Assembly (NCBI GenBank): GCA_030523425.1
Contig: JAUNIP010000012.1
Coordinates: 1 to 40,928 of the forward strand
Source: Coriobacteriia bacterium
Lineage (GTDB): Bacteria; Actinomycetota; Coriobacteriia; Coriobacteriales; Eggerthellaceae
DNA length: 40,928 nt
Direction: 5' to 3'
Shown here: one piece after another, positions 40,422-40,928 of the stretch
Layout of the letters: the number at the start of each line of letters is the position of its first letter
Position numbering within the stretch: the first letter of the stretch is position 1
Position numbers and translations under genes: made by a program
Notes under the pieces: generated by a model
What the model saw: only the letters and a program-made list of their open reading frames with translations
Database searches by the model: none
What the model was told of the DNA's origin: nothing

Positions 40422-40928
40422 AGCGCTGCGCTGGGGCTATTAGGGCAAGGAAAAGGAGGCGTGCTGCTTTGGGGCCTGGACCCTCGCCTTCGGCGACGCG
40501 GGGCTGTGGCTGGCCGCAGGGTCGCGCGCACGAGGCGCGATGTGAGCGCTGCGCTGGGGCTATTAGGCAAGGAAAAGAAGGGCAGGCGGCTTGGGGCCTG
40601 GACCCTCGCCTTCGGCGACGCGGGGTTTTCGCAGGCTGCAGGTTCGCGCGCACGAGCCGCGATGTGAGCGCTGCGCTGGGGCTATTAGGCAAGGAAAAGA
40701 AGGGCAGGCGGCTTGGGGCCTGGACCCTCGCCTTCGGCGACGCGGGGTTTTCGCAGGCTGCAGGTTCGCGCGCACGAGCCGCGATGTGAGCGCTGCGCTG
40801 GGGCTATTAGGGCAAGGGAAAGGGGGCGTGCTGCTTTGGGGCATGGACCCTCGCCTTCGGCGACGCGGGGTTTGCGGGCCGCAGGGTCGCGCGCACGAGG
40901 CGAACCCGGAGCGCTGCGCTGGGGCTAT
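40422..40928 (+). repeat. Tandem 121-123 bp repeats, continuing past the window
   Basis: Units begin with AGCGCTGCGCTGGGGCTAT at 40422, 40545, 40667, 40789 and 40910; the last is cut by the window edge. Units at 40545 and 40667 appear identical over their whole length. The units at 40422 and 40789 share a second subtype (GGCGTGCTGCTTTGGGGC). Each contains a TCGCC-TTC-GGCGA hairpin. The unit length is mostly not a multiple of three, so open frames shift from copy to copy and are not genes. The stretch 40248-40421 holds only degenerate flanking pieces and no gene. Confidence 0.88.

Noticed and set aside
40232-40789. Open frames of 134-185 codons in the right-end repeats
   Set aside because: All frames on both strands are open through the repeat, and the unit length shifts the frame between copies; this is repeat DNA, not a gene.
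40422-40928. CRISPR array
   Set aside because: The whole 122-bp unit is repeated; there are no short repeats with unique spacers and no cas genes.

Overview
The window is a gene-dense, GC-rich bacterial chromosome segment. The gene content and order (rsmI, metG, tatD, rsmA, SRP RNA, dnaX, ybaB, recR, then a mobB-mobA fusion, many Fe-S and radical-SAM proteins, a C11 protease and a bspA-type leucine-rich-repeat protein) suggest an anaerobic actinobacterium of the Coriobacteriia, probably Eggerthellaceae. That placement is inferred from gene content, not from a database search. Clear sigma-70-type promoters (often extended -10 boxes), Shine-Dalgarno sequences and GC-rich hairpin terminators frame most units.

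Layout. 1-2295 (+): end of rsmI, a YgjP-type metalloprotease, a YqeG-type HAD phosphatase and a VanW-domain protein. 2312-2422 is a stray copy of a repeat that recurs in tandem at the right end of the window. 2468-5474 (-): an unknown barrel-like protein and a translationally coupled AmmeMemoRadiSam pair (LigB/AMMECR1 fusion plus radical SAM AmrS). 5652-14703 (+): a secreted coiled-coil/lysozyme-like protein, then metG, tatD, a flavoprotein with a basic tail, rsmA, SRP RNA, dnaX, ybaB and recR. 14758-14904 holds a strongly predicted small RNA gene of unknown identity. 14923-16104 (-) is a ferredoxin-tailed aldo/keto reductase. 16223-19656 (+): a mobB-mobA fusion, a polyferredoxin with an MvhD-like core and an orphan solute-binding lipoprotein. 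19786-24223 (+): a small unknown protein, tRNA-Ala(CGC), a membrane protein, an Mrp/Nbp35 ATPase and a clostripain-family lipoprotein.

The most unusual region is 24309-31522. A three-gene operon encodes a diverged ArsM-like methyltransferase, a CobW/G3E GTPase and an ArsM-ArsS (methyltransferase plus arsenosugar-type radical SAM) fusion. Four copies of one 9-3-9 palindromic operator (left half always ATANTAGAC) lie in the region. One sits on the -10 box of an upstream MTA/SAH deaminase gene, two lie ahead of the operon, and one lies just after it. The two outer operon-flanking copies belong to 46-bp promoter-operator modules that are 74 % identical, in mirror image and facing outward. The right-hand module drives only about 54 nt before a terminator. 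I infer a regulated organoarsenical (or related thiol/metalloid) pathway, with SAM by-products salvaged by the co-regulated deaminase; galU lies between but shows no such operator.

31546-40247 (+): a probably leaderless LRR protein, the shikimate cluster aroC-aroK-aroB-aroQ followed by an M24 aminopeptidase, a membrane-anchored protein with a BECR-nuclease-like domain, a prepilin peptidase and a large polytopic membrane protein. From about 40422 to the window edge lie tandem 121-123 bp repeats that are not coding.
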